Shown piece by piece: positions 25,797-35,455 of a DNA stretch of 64,000 nucleotides. Position 1 is the first letter of the stretch. Each line of letters opens with the position of its first letter. Both the position numbers and the translations under genes were made by a program. The notes beneath the pieces were generated by a model, which saw nothing but the letters and a program-made list of their open reading frames with translations, did not search any database and was not told the origin of the DNA. The stretch spans positions 124,427-188,426 of the forward strand of contig NZ_KB903432.1 of the NCBI RefSeq assembly GCF_000379765.1. The letters run 5' to 3'. Source of the stretch: Flexithrix dorotheae DSM 6795 (GTDB lineage: Bacteria; Bacteroidota; Bacteroidia; Cytophagales; Flammeovirgaceae).

Positions 25797-26996
25797 ATGC
25801 CAATAGTCATATTTTTTCTCATGCTTTTAATTTCCCATACTTGTTCGGCACAAACTGTTGAGGGAAAATGGTACAAGGGAAATCTACATACCCACTCTTA
25901 TTGGAGTGATGGAGATGCCTTTCCTGAAATGATTATGGAATGGTATAAAACTAATGATTATCAGTTTGTCGCCTTATCCGATCACAATATTTTTCAGGAA
26001 GGAGAGAAGTGGATAACAGTGCCTAAAATGGAAGTTTACCAAACTGCTTTCCAAAAATATTTGAAAAAATATGGAGAGGATTGGGTGAATTATAAAAAAG
26101 ATGATGAAGGTTTTCAGGTGCAATTGAAAACACTTCAGGAATATCAACCCCTGTTTGAGGAAAAAGGAGAATTTCTTATTATTCCATCGGAAGAAATTAG
26201 TGATGAATATGATGGCAAACCCATCCATTTGAATGCCACAAATGTGCAGAAACTTATACCACCACAGGGAGGGAAAAGTGTAGCCAATGTGATGCAGAAA
26301 AATATTGATGCCGTTTTAGCTCAGCGGTCTGCCACAGGTACACCAATGTTTCCTCACATCAATCATCCTAATTTTCATTATGCGATTTCATTGAAAGACA
26401 TGCAGAAATTAAATGGAGAGCGATTTTTTGAAGTTTTCAATGGACATCCCATGGTGAATAACTATGGTGATGAGGAACATATCGGAACTGAAAAAATGTG
26501 GGATTTGATAAATAAATCCTACCTGAAAAATGACAAACCACTTATGTTTGGAATCGCTACAGATGATAGCCATAACTACCATGTTTTTGGTGGAGAATAT
26601 AGTAATTCAGGAAGAGGCTGGGTAATGGTAAAGGCGGAAAGTTTAGATGCAGGATCTCTGATAGTCGCAATGGAAGAAGGAAGTTTTTATGCCAGTTCTG
26701 GAGTAACTTTACAAAAAATTTGTTATTTGAAAAATAAATTGTCAGTTGAAGTAAAAGTTGAAGAAGGGGTAAATTATGAGATTCAGTTTATCGGAATTGA
26801 AAAAGGGAAAGGTGGCCCAAAAATCTTAAAAACTGAAAAGGGGCAATCCGGGACCTATCAACTGACTGAAGAAACTACATTTGTCAGGGCAAAAATCATT
26901 TCCGATAAAGAAATGAAAAATCCGGTATTAGAAAAAGACAAAGAAGCCGCCTGGGTTCAGCCAGTGGTGTATGGTGGGGAGGAGTTTGAGTTGTGA
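25797..26996 (+). CDS. Secreted PHP-domain phosphoesterase-like protein
   Basis: This 399-residue protein has a Sec signal peptide ending in CSAQ (about residue 19). The N-terminal part is a PHP metal-dependent phosphoesterase fold: H31-T-H33-S-Y-W-S-D38, the L-S-D62-H63-N motif, the EEIS segment, HINHPNF, and TDDSHNY further on. PHP domains hydrolyse phosphoesters with two or three metal ions; secreted members in Bacteroidota have no firmly defined substrate. The last 120 residues look like a beta domain. It follows the exported oxidoreductase by 83 bases and probably belongs with it. Confidence 0.82.
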   Translation: MPIVIFFLMLLISHTCSAQTVEGKWYKGNLHTHSYWSDGDAFPEMIMEWYKTNDYQFVALSDHNIFQEGEKWITVPKMEVYQTAFQKYLKKYGEDWVNYKKDDEGFQVQLKTLQEYQPLFEEKGEFLIIPSEEISDEYDGKPIHLNATNVQKLIPPQGGKSVANVMQKNIDAVLAQRSATGTPMFPHINHPNFHYAISLKDMQKLNGERFFEVFNGHPMVNNYGDEEHIGTEKMWDLINKSYLKNDKPLMFGIATDDSHNYHVFGGEYSNSGRGWVMVKAESLDAGSLIVAMEEGSFYASSGVTLQKICYLKNKLSVEVKVEEGVNYEIQFIGIEKGKGGPKILKTEKGQSGTYQLTEETTFVRAKIISDKEMKNPVLEKDKEAAWVQPVVYGGEEFEL

Positions 26997-27095
26997 TGAA
27001 TGAAGTTAAATTAAAAGCCCTTCTTTCAGGAGGATTTTATCAAGGTTGATTGAAGTAACATAAATAAATCCATATCTAATTATCAACATTGTTGT

Positions 27096-27596
27096 CTACG
27101 GCTCCTTCACACTGATTTTTTCATGAATTTCCACAATTTGTTTTATCGCTGCGGAGCCGTACCAGGGGTGAAGTTCCATCACTAGTCGGCCAGCCTGAAT
27201 GGCGGGATCTGATTCGGTTAAGGCCTTGGCTTCTTCTACGGTTTCTACATCGAAAATATAAATTCCCCGGAATTCTCCACTGTCCATAAAAGGACCGGCC
27301 AGTACCAATTTTCCCTCTTCAGCCATTCTGCCAATATTTTCCATGTGGGCTTTTTGAAGGTTGGCTGCGGTAACAGAATCCTGATCCCTATTGGGACCGG
27401 ATTTTAGAAATGCCATCACATATTTTCGCATGCCATAGTCATCAGCACCTAATTTTTGGGCCAGTTCGGCATCATATCCCGAATTTTCAGCAACCTGGTT
27501 TGGCTGATTAGTTTCGGGTTGCGTGGCTTCTTCCTGCTTTGGACTGGTGCAGGAATAGAAGGAAATAATAAGCAGAATAGGAAATAGCTTGTACAT
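27096..27596 (-). CDS. YCII-domain lipoprotein
   Basis: This 166-residue lipoprotein (lipobox FYSC, Cys16) has a Gln/Glu/Asn-rich linker followed by a YCII-like alpha/beta domain: YVMAFLKSGPNRDQD, GKLVLAGPFMDSGEFRGIYIFDVETVEEAKALTESDPAIQAGRLVMELHPWYG. YCII domains often contain a His-Asp pair of proposed but unproven catalytic role. I use the inner ATG (27596) rather than one 15 codons upstream because only this start places the hydrophobic segment at the N-terminus of a good lipoprotein signal. It converges with the PHP gene. Confidence 0.75.
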   Translation of the reverse strand: MYKLFPILLIISFYSCTSPKQEEATQPETNQPNQVAENSGYDAELAQKLGADDYGMRKYVMAFLKSGPNRDQDSVTAANLQKAHMENIGRMAEEGKLVLAGPFMDSGEFRGIYIFDVETVEEAKALTESDPAIQAGRLVMELHPWYGSAAIKQIVEIHEKISVKEP

Positions 27597-27861
27597 GGGA
27601 ATTGAAATTGATTGTAAAAAATTGTATTTCAATTTAAACAAAAACCCGGGTAGTCAAATATTTTTTAAATGATATTTTAAGCTGATGAGAAAATTAAAAC
27701 ATTCATTTGATTGAAGAAATAATTTTAATTTAATGGTATTTTGCCATTATTTTAATTGCGTAATCATGCCACAAACCATTTTTTATTTTATAAATTTAGG
27801 ATAAACAGATTCAATTTTTTAAAAAGGATATTCTTCTTTCATTTTTTAATTTTAAAATCTT

Positions 27862-30234
27862 ATGTATCAGCTCCTTTTAAAGGTTTTTTTAAGAAAGACT
27901 AGACGAAATAAGTTATTTTTTCTAACTAATTTTCTGTTACTTATTTCCGGAATTTTGTCCTATAATTTTTTGTGGAGCTACATTATTCATGAGTTGGATT
28001 ACGATCAGTTCCATGAAAATGCTGAAAATGTCTATCGTATTCGAAATGACCGTTTTCAGGATGAAAACTTAGTAACAAAAGATGTAAAAACATATCCCGC
28101 AGCAGGTGCATTTTTGGAAAGCCAATTTCCAGAGGTGAAAAAATCTCTTAGACTTCATTCCTTTCCGGCATCTGTTTTTTATAATGGTCAGGAGCTCAGT
28201 GAGAAGAATTTTTACTATAGCGATCCAGAATTTTTCCAGTTTTTTTCTTTCCCGCTGCTATCTGGAAAAAGGAAGACTTGTTTAGAGGGAATGAATAAAA
28301 TTGTGATTTCAAGTGCTGTTGCCAGAAAATATTTTAAAAATGAAAACCCAATCGGAAAGGAACTGGAAAGTATAGGGCCATTTGTGATTACAGGAGTTTT
28401 TGAAAAGAACAGTTCTTCTCATCTCGACATTGATTTTCTCGTTTCTTTTGAAACTTTTCTGGGATTTCAGGGGCAGGAAATGAATGAAGATTGGTATTTT
28501 TCCGACTTCTATACTTACCTCCTAATCGATGAAAAAGCAAATAAGGCAACTTTAGAGGGAAAAATTTCACATGCTTTGCTGCAGGAAATTTCTCAGAGAA
28601 TAGCATTTGAGAGAAGAGAGGAATTTCACTTACAACCATTGACAGACATACATTTACATTCTAATTTTTCTAATGAAATTAAAGTTAATGGAAGTTTTCA
28701 GTTGTTGGTATTATTAGGAGTGATTGCTATTCTGGTTTTGGTGATTACTGCGATTAATTATGCCAGTTTTCTTTTCATTAAAAGTCTGGATGGAATAAAG
28801 GAAATCGGATTACGAAAAATTCTGGGGGCTAATAAAACCCAGATATTAACAGCTTTATTTCTGGAGTATTTTTTTCAGACTTTATTTGTTTTTGGCATTT
28901 CCCTGTTTTTGCTGGATTATGTGGCGAATCATTATTATTATTTATTTAACCTTCCATCAGACTTTTTTCTGTTTACACTGAAAGATAATCTGCTACTTTG
29001 GATTGGAATAGCCTTGCTTTTTCTGGTCATAATTGGCCTAGCCTATATTTATCCGGTGCTGCATTTAATTAATTATGAACCAGCAGCGGGTTTAAAAGGC
29101 CAGGTATTGGGATTCAGAAAGAATCTATTGGGAAAAGCGCTTCTGACTATTCAGATTTCCATTTTAGGAGGATTTTTGTTTTTTGGAATTTTAGTAATCA
29201 GCCAGGTGAATTTCCTAAAAAATAAGGATATGGGATTCAAATTAGAACAAACCCTTATAATTGACAATACTATGGGTGATTCCCTCCATCAGGTTTTTAG
29301 AAACAAGTTGCTTCAATTGCCAGAGGTAAAGTCCTATGCCAATGGAAGTGTAATTCCAGGCAATGATAATTGGTGGAAAATTAATTTAAAAAACCATTCT
29401 AAGGAGATTAAAAACTTTAGAATGGGAAGGGTTTCTCCAGAATTTTCAGTGGTCTTCGATTTCGAATTTTTGGCAGGAAGTGGATTTGGTGCCCATAAAG
29501 AGACAGACAAAGAGGGAGTTGTAGTAAATGAAGAAACCCTGAAAATTCTAGGCATAAAGCATCCAGAGGAAGCTATTGGTGAAAAAGTGAAATTTTCCAG
29601 ATGGGAAAAGGAAATTATTGGGGTGATTAAGAACTATCATCATGCTTCCCTAAAAGAACCTTTCCAACCACTCGGATTTGTGCTGGCCAGCCGAAATGAA
29701 CATTTCAAAGCGATAAATCTGGAAAGCCAGCATTTGCCTGAAACTTTGGATAAAATACAACAAACCTATAGAGAAACTTTTTCTTCAGGTGATTTTAATT
29801 ATTATTTTCTGGATGATTATTTCCAGGAGCAATACAGAAATGAAGAAATTTTTATCAGGAATTTGCTGTTTTTTGCTGTGGTTGTCCTAGTCCTGGTTTT
29901 TGTGGGAATTATTTCATTTACTGCTCATAACATTAAAAACAGAAGAAAGGAAATTGCCATCAGGAAGGTGGCAGGAAGTTCATTATCTGGTATTGCTCAT
30001 CTTTTTCTTAGGGACTTTATCTCTTTGGTGGTGACAGCGATAATTATTTCTTTTCCTGCTACTTTCTATTTTTCAGGGTTCTGGTTTGATAATTTTGCCT
30101 TTAAAATTGAAGTAAATGCTATGCATATTTGTGGTGCCTATTTTGTTTTATTTTCTGGATTACTAATCACCATTGTCACTCAGGTGTGGCTTTCTGCAAG
30201 AGAGAACCCGGCAAATGTTTTGGGTGAAGGGTAG
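27862..30234 (+). CDS. MacB/FtsX-type ABC transporter permease (orphan)
   Basis: This 790-residue inner-membrane protein has the duplicated permease plan common in Bacteroidota: TM helix near residues 17-37, MacB-like periplasmic domain, FtsX helices at about 280-400 (with IKEIGLRKILGANKTQI), a linking helix near 430, a second periplasmic domain, and a second FtsX unit at about 670-785 (with RRKEIAIRKVAGSS). Such permeases pair with a LolD/MacB-like ATPase for lipoprotein or peptide export or mechanotransmission, but no cognate ATPase gene is adjacent, so the partner must be encoded elsewhere. Confidence 0.9.
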   Translation: MYQLLLKVFLRKTRRNKLFFLTNFLLLISGILSYNFLWSYIIHELDYDQFHENAENVYRIRNDRFQDENLVTKDVKTYPAAGAFLESQFPEVKKSLRLHSFPASVFYNGQELSEKNFYYSDPEFFQFFSFPLLSGKRKTCLEGMNKIVISSAVARKYFKNENPIGKELESIGPFVITGVFEKNSSSHLDIDFLVSFETFLGFQGQEMNEDWYFSDFYTYLLIDEKANKATLEGKISHALLQEISQRIAFERREEFHLQPLTDIHLHSNFSNEIKVNGSFQLLVLLGVIAILVLVITAINYASFLFIKSLDGIKEIGLRKILGANKTQILTALFLEYFFQTLFVFGISLFLLDYVANHYYYLFNLPSDFFLFTLKDNLLLWIGIALLFLVIIGLAYIYPVLHLINYEPAAGLKGQVLGFRKNLLGKALLTIQISILGGFLFFGILVISQVNFLKNKDMGFKLEQTLIIDNTMGDSLHQVFRNKLLQLPEVKSYANGSVIPGNDNWWKINLKNHSKEIKNFRMGRVSPEFSVVFDFEFLAGSGFGAHKETDKEGVVVNEETLKILGIKHPEEAIGEKVKFSRWEKEIIGVIKNYHHASLKEPFQPLGFVLASRNEHFKAINLESQHLPETLDKIQQTYRETFSSGDFNYYFLDDYFQEQYRNEEIFIRNLLFFAVVVLVLVFVGIISFTAHNIKNRRKEIAIRKVAGSSLSGIAHLFLRDFISLVVTAIIISFPATFYFSGFWFDNFAFKIEVNAMHICGAYFVLFSGLLITIVTQVWLSARENPANVLGEG

Positions 30235-30281
30235 CTGTTCTGATAATATAAATTATGATTCTTTTCTTCGGGGGATAAAAA

Positions 30282-30322
30282 AATATTGGTCCTTAAACTA
30301 CTTTTAGAGTTGGACCAATATT
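30282..30322. terminator. Bidirectional terminator between convergent genes
   Basis: A perfect 11-base stem, AATATTGGTCC (30282-30292) with GGACCAATATT (30312-30322), has a 19-base loop that can pair further (AACT/AGTT). It is preceded by an A-run and followed by TTCTTGTT, and lies between the ends of the convergent permease and small lipoprotein genes, so it can serve both strands. Confidence 0.75.
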
Positions 30323-30366
30323 CTTGTTAATTGTTTATACTTTGTTTTAATGTACTGTTGTTATGG

Positions 30367-30900
30367 TTATTGAGGTTGAATTTCATCGTCCAAAAAAATC
30401 TTCCCATTTATTTCAAGATTCAAATTCCCACTTATTAAATGTGTGATTTTAAACATAATATCCCCTTTACAATCCTTATATTGATGGGTTCCTTCAAGAA
30501 TAACGGCATGGATTATTTCCTCAGTTCCAGTTTCATTTGTATACAGGTGTCCACCAAATCCACCTGAGATTTCTTCTCCAGAATTCGCTTTTATAACATA
30601 AGAACCATTTTGTACTATACTGCTATCACTGCTGATTTCAATAAATTTCTTATAATTGAGCTTTATTGATGCAATCTCCATTAGATTGGTGACTCCCTCT
30701 CCTTCTAAATCATATTTTAATTCCACATAGTGATCATTTATTTCCTCAAATTTTGAATTTGTCACCATATCGAAAGTGCCAAAAATACTAATCCCAGGGT
30801 TGACAATTACAGGTGGTTCTGGTGTAAATGTATCTTCTTCGCAGCTGAAAATTGCGGGCACAAACAGCAATAATAAAATGGAGGTTTTTAAAGTTTTCAT
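30367..30900 (-). CDS. Small lipoprotein of unknown function
   Basis: This 177-residue protein has a lipoprotein signal (IFSC, Cys20) followed by an acidic, Pro-rich tether (EEDTFTPEPPV) and a predicted beta-sandwich domain. I recognise no family. It is a single-gene unit with a convergent terminator downstream. Confidence 0.65.
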   Translation of the reverse strand: MKTLKTSILLLLFVPAIFSCEEDTFTPEPPVIVNPGISIFGTFDMVTNSKFEEINDHYVELKYDLEGEGVTNLMEIASIKLNYKKFIEISSDSSIVQNGSYVIKANSGEEISGGFGGHLYTNETGTEEIIHAVILEGTHQYKDCKGDIMFKITHLISGNLNLEINGKIFLDDEIQPQ

Positions 30901-31473
30901 GACTAATAAAATTTTGGTTAGAATTGATTTATATAAAAAATGGAAATTAATGCACTGATAATTAGGGTTTTAGGCAGAGGCTATTCTCCCATCTGGAATA
31001 TTGTTTATATATTCACAGATAGTAATTTTCCTTAAGATTTTTTTGGACAGGGGAAAAAGTTTAATTCACTTTTTTTATTTCAGATGATCTCTGTGAATAC
31101 ATTTGAAAAAAAACACAATGAATTAATAGAAAACCCTTGACTAAGTTTTAACCTGGATAAAGGTTTTTGTTAAGAAGCTGAATATCTTTATTGGATTTTA
31201 CCAATAAAAAATCTTGTTATTGCTTATCGTTGGAAAACCATCTTTAAAAAAGCTTAATTTGCCAGGCTTTTTTGATGGAAACAAGCGAATTGTTGGTAGA
31301 TTAGGTAATTATTAGAAAATGAATTTTTAATCCATTTATTTATCTCAAATTTAATCAGGATAATTAGTTTAAAATATCAGAAATGTGTCAAACTTTTTAA
31401 CACATATTCCATTTACGCCATTTATAGCTGGTAACAGTGAGCATTTAGACTCAATATAAAGGTCAATTATTCT
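30901..31473. other. 573-base intergenic region with two hairpins
   Basis: This AT-rich stretch lies between two minus-strand genes. It contains TTTATTGG/CCAATAAA (31187-31194 and 31201-31208, 6-base loop) and AAAAAAGC/GCTTTTTT (31246-31253 and 31266-31273). The second reads as a terminator-like hairpin with a T-run on either strand and may end the regulator transcript that starts upstream at 32130. I see no credible ORF; the rest should contain the promoter of the small lipoprotein gene. Confidence 0.45.
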
Positions 31474-32130
31474 TTATTCCTGTTTTTTTAAAATTCCTAA
31501 TTCCAGTGCAAAATGGACGAAATCGGTGGGTGATTTTATGCCTAATTTTTTGATAATATTTTTTCTATGGGTATTAATAGTATGAGGACTAAGATTTAAA
31601 TCATTGGCAATTTTTTGGGTAGAGTTTCCTTCTGCTACTAACTTCAAAACTTCAGTTTCTCTTGCAGAAAGGCTGGTAGGAAGGCAGTTTTCATTTTCCT
31701 CTTCCTGATGTTTAAATAATAGAAGGTCAAAAATTTTGTTGCAATAAAACTTTTCTTCCCGGCTGACTGCTAAAATTGCCGATTCTATTTCTTCCAGACT
31801 GCAATTTTTGGTAATATATCCTTTTACTCCTGCTTCCAGAACCTTTAAAATCTGCTTTTTATCATTATCGGAAGAAATAACCAGGACTTTTAGTTTGGGA
31901 TATTGCCTGATGAGTTTGGCAAGAAAATCTGGCTTACAAAAATCTTCATAGTTATAGTCTATGATGAGTAGGGAATCGTTTTTGGTTCTAATTAATTCCT
32001 GAAGATTACTCGCTGAAATACTGTTTGAAATAAGTTTAAAAACTTTTTTTTGGCTCAGTAAATGGCTAATAGCCAAAAAAGTCAATGGCTGGTTATCTGC
32101 TAGTATTACATTGATGTGCTCCTTTGACAT
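31474..32130 (-). CDS. NarL/LuxR-type response regulator
   Basis: This 218-residue protein has an N-terminal receiver domain with acidic pocket residue D12, likely phospho-acceptor D58 (LLIIDYN), and conserved K108 (GYITK). The C-terminal LuxR-type HTH (about residues 155-215) carries LSARETEVLKLVAEGNSTQKIANDLNLSPHTINTHRKNII. The receiver is somewhat degenerate around the acidic cluster (usually two acidic residues, here A11-D12). No histidine kinase gene is adjacent, so the cognate kinase is elsewhere. It is divergent from the sensor-propeller AraC regulator, with 233 bases between their starts. Confidence 0.88.
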   Translation of the reverse strand: MSKEHINVILADNQPLTFLAISHLLSQKKVFKLISNSISASNLQELIRTKNDSLLIIDYNYEDFCKPDFLAKLIRQYPKLKVLVISSDNDKKQILKVLEAGVKGYITKNCSLEEIESAILAVSREEKFYCNKIFDLLLFKHQEEENENCLPTSLSARETEVLKLVAEGNSTQKIANDLNLSPHTINTHRKNIIKKLGIKSPTDFVHFALELGILKKQE

Positions 32131-32363
32131 AAACCTTTGTTTTTCAATTTTCTTAGTTAGTAATCGAATCAGATAATACCTTTTCTTCGATTTGCATGAG
32201 TTTTTTTGCTAAAAATTTAAAGAAGCTAAACTAAATAAAGAATCGGATAATTAAAACATTATCTATAATAAATCTAAATAAAAATAATTAAGGGATTGCC
32301 CTGTTGTCTTTTTTTGTTTAATCAAAATTTGGTAACTTCTTTTGTGATAACATTTTTGTAAAT

Positions 32364-35201
32364 ATGGAAAGAAAACTTCTTTGGCAAATGCAGGCACTGC
32401 TCATTTGGATATTGATATTTATCCAACAGTGTTTATTTGCGCAAAAGAAGTTGGATTTCATGCAATTGCCTATCGAAGGCCTGTCCCATCCGACTGTAAC
32501 TTGTATTTTCCAAGATAAAACAGGTTATCTCTGGCTGGGAACACTCAGTGGATTGAATCGATTTGATGGAAAAAATTATCTGGTTTTTAAAAATGGGGAA
32601 AGTTCCCAAAATAAATTTGTAAACGATCATATCACTGCCCTTCAGGAAGACAACGAGGGGAATCTTTGGGTGGGGACCAAATATGGTCTGTATAGATTTA
32701 ATAGGGATCGTACAAAAATCAGGAGTTTTAATTCCGGGAATACCGCATTGCCAAACCAACAGATTGAAACCATTTTGAAGGACCATGAAGGGAAAATCTG
32801 GGTGGGTAGCTGGGGAGGTTTGAGTTATTTCGACACAGACACCGAAAAGTTTCACACTTTTTCAAATGATTCTACAAATAGTAAATCACTAAGTGGAAAT
32901 GTGGTGAGCAAAATTATGGAGGACAGCCAGCGGCAGTTGTGGGTTGGGACGGCATTTTCTGGTTTAAATTTATTCCATTCAGAAAGTCAGACTTTTAAAA
33001 GATTCCAATATGAAACCCAAAACCCCACTACACTTAGTGGGAATAATATCAGTTCGCTTTATGAGGATGCCATGGGTAATATTTGGGTTGGTGCCCAGAA
33101 TAAAGGGCTCAACAAGTATAATCCCAAAAGCGGAAATTTTACCCGTTATCAGAAGGAAGAAAAATCAGTCAGCCTGCCGAGCAATACTGTCTATTCTATT
33201 ATTGAGGATGAGGAAGGGAACCTGATGCTAGGAGGGATGAATGGTGGAATAAGTCTTTACAATTATTATACAGACAATTTTTCCCGGTACGATACAGAAG
33301 GAAATTATAATCCATTTGGAAGTAAAGCCAGTGTGTATTGCCATTATAAACTGAATACGGGGGAAGTGGCTATTGCCACCTCTAATGGAGGGGTAAAAAT
33401 TCAGAATCATTACACCAAAAACATAAGTCTTTTTCAGCACAATCCTGAAAACGAAAACAGCTTGAGCATGAATAATGTGGCTGCAATAGCAGAGGGCCAA
33501 AATGGGGAAATATGGCTGGGAACTTTAGGAGGAGGACTTAACAGATTTGATCCTGAAAAAGGACAATTTCAAAGCTTTCAGCAAACAGATGAATTTCATC
33601 AGAATTATTTGAAGGATAAAACGGTGAATTGTATTCTTCCGGAAGGTGAAAAACTCTGGCTGGGCACTTTAGAAAATGGACTAGTATTATTTCAACAGAA
33701 TGAGTTTCAATATTTTGATTTAGGAAGTGACCATAATACCGTAACGGCATTGTTAGAGACTGATGAGGGTAATTTATGGGTTGGTACTGATTTGGGAGTC
33801 TATTTATTTGAAGTAGCGAAAGGTGAATTTAAACGTCCAGCGATGAAAAATATCTTTGCGGAAATGGGTAAAGTAGCCACTCTGAAAAGCGGAGCAGGAG
33901 GTTTCTTATGGATTGGAACAGAAACAGGATTATATAAAGTAGAGAAGCAAAATTTAAATATTCATAAGTTAGAACAATACAAAAAAAACCACATTAATTA
34001 CATTTATGAAGACAGTCATGGGCGTTTATGGGTTTCTTCTCTGGGTAATGGATTGACCATTTTAAAAGAAAATATTGCTCAACCCGTGAAATTGGTGGAA
34101 GGCAAAGGAGTGTTCGAAGGAATTGTCTCCAATATTCTGGAAGATTCGGAAGGTTTTTACTGGATTACTTGTTCCGGAGGTTTGTTAAAATGCCAATGGA
34201 ATGAAGAAATCCGGGAATTGGAAATTCTTAAAAAGTTTGATGAACACGATGGTCTTCAACCAGGGAGTTTTAATGCCAATACTGCAACCATTACCAAATC
34301 CGGAAAGATTATGCTTGGAGGACTTAAAGGTTTAAATATTTTTGATCCTATCCATTTGAAATATAATCCCAATCCACCACCTGTGGTGTTTACCTCAGTA
34401 AAAGCTAACGGGAAGGATTTGACAGTTGGTGAATTTTCTTCCCTGAATTTAAAGATTAAGGAAGCTTCCAGTCTGGATATTTCCTTTGCGGCCCTCAATT
34501 ATATTCATCCTAATAAAAACCAATATGCATATAAATTGGATAATTATGATGAAAGCTGGCATTACACTAATAATGAAAGTCAGGTTTCATATGATAATTT
34601 GGAACCGGGAAAGTATTCATTTAAGGTAAAGGCTTCCAATAATGACGGGATCTGGAATGAGCAAGGAATTATCCTGAACCTGAATATTTATCAATCTTTT
34701 TGGCAATCCTCTTTATTTCAGGGAATTGCACTTTCTATGTTGGTCGTGCTCATGGGTATTTCCTATTTCTATTTTGATAATCAGAAAAAGCAAAAATCTA
34801 CCTTCGCTTCTTATCAAATGTCGGATTTATCCGAATCTTCCTTTTCTTCCGAGGAAAAAGATCAAAAAAGCGAAGAAGCTGTTTTTTTGGAAAATGCAAT
34901 CCTGCTTGTTCAGCAAAATTTGCCAAATCACGAGTTTTCCATAAATGACATGTGCATCGAACTTGGTGTTAGCCGAGCTCAATTGTTCCGAAAAATTAAA
35001 AAACTATCTGGACAATCCGTAGCTGATTTTATTAAAGGCATTCGGCTGGAAAAAGCGCGACAACTGCTGGAGAATGGTTCATTTTCCATAGGGGAAGTAG
35101 CTGATGAAACAGGATTTAAATCTCATTCGCATTTTTCCAGGTTATTTAGGGAAAAGTTTGGCAATTCCCCCTCTACATTTATTAAAAATAACAAAGCTTA
35201 G
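32364..35201 (+). CDS. Membrane AraC regulator with Reg_prop sensor, lacking a kinase
   Basis: This 945-residue protein resembles a Bacteroidota hybrid two-component sensor with the kinase and receiver removed. After an N-terminal signal/anchor (about 8-26) come many Reg_prop propeller repeats (motif LWVGT and variants, residues about 30-670), a Y_Y_Y domain (YAYKLDNYDESW to PGKYSFKVKA, about 690-775), one membrane helix (about 784-808), a Ser/Glu-rich linker, and an AraC HTH domain (about 842-945, ending HSHFSRLFREKFGNSPSTF). No HATPase or receiver sequence is present. It should bind an extracytoplasmic ligand and regulate DNA directly, in the manner known for B. thetaiotaomicron SusR. The target genes are not evident. 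Confidence 0.88.
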   Translation: MERKLLWQMQALLIWILIFIQQCLFAQKKLDFMQLPIEGLSHPTVTCIFQDKTGYLWLGTLSGLNRFDGKNYLVFKNGESSQNKFVNDHITALQEDNEGNLWVGTKYGLYRFNRDRTKIRSFNSGNTALPNQQIETILKDHEGKIWVGSWGGLSYFDTDTEKFHTFSNDSTNSKSLSGNVVSKIMEDSQRQLWVGTAFSGLNLFHSESQTFKRFQYETQNPTTLSGNNISSLYEDAMGNIWVGAQNKGLNKYNPKSGNFTRYQKEEKSVSLPSNTVYSIIEDEEGNLMLGGMNGGISLYNYYTDNFSRYDTEGNYNPFGSKASVYCHYKLNTGEVAIATSNGGVKIQNHYTKNISLFQHNPENENSLSMNNVAAIAEGQNGEIWLGTLGGGLNRFDPEKGQFQSFQQTDEFHQNYLKDKTVNCILPEGEKLWLGTLENGLVLFQQNEFQYFDLGSDHNTVTALLETDEGNLWVGTDLGVYLFEVAKGEFKRPAMKNIFAEMGKVATLKSGAGGFLWIGTETGLYKVEKQNLNIHKLEQYKKNHINYIYEDSHGRLWVSSLGNGLTILKENIAQPVKLVEGKGVFEGIVSNILEDSEGFYWITCSGGLLKCQWNEEIRELEILKKFDEHDGLQPGSFNANTATITKSGKIMLGGLKGLNIFDPIHLKYNPNPPPVVFTSVKANGKDLTVGEFSSLNLKIKEASSLDISFAALNYIHPNKNQYAYKLDNYDESWHYTNNESQVSYDNLEPGKYSFKVKASNNDGIWNEQGIILNLNIYQSFWQSSLFQGIALSMLVVLMGISYFYFDNQKKQKSTFASYQMSDLSESSFSSEEKDQKSEEAVFLENAILLVQQNLPNHEFSINDMCIELGVSRAQLFRKIKKLSGQSVADFIKGIRLEKARQLLENGSFSIGEVADETGFKSHSHFSRLFREKFGNSPSTFIKNNKA

Positions 35202-35455
35202 GCAAAAAACTGCAACTTGTTTTTCAACCGAGATTCACCCGGACTCGGTAATATTGTGCGTATTTAAATTTATTAACAAATCACCCCCAACCTTTAAAAT
35301 TCTTTTCAGTAAATATCAACAAATACTTTTTGGCCTTATACCTTCCAGCTATAGTTATAAACAACCGTTTTTACAATTGATGGGCAACTGATCACCCATT
35401 ACTAATACAATTCTAAAATAACACAATTTCTCATATCTATTTAATCGGTCTAATC

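Noticed and set aside
27597-27641. Upstream ATG (27641) as start of the YCII lipoprotein
   Set aside because: It would push the lipobox to residue 31 behind an atypical N-terminal extension; the inner ATG gives a standard signal peptide.
32433-32855. 140-residue minus-strand ORF inside the sensor regulator
   Set aside because: Antisense to conserved propeller repeats; composition looks like a frame shadow, with no motif.
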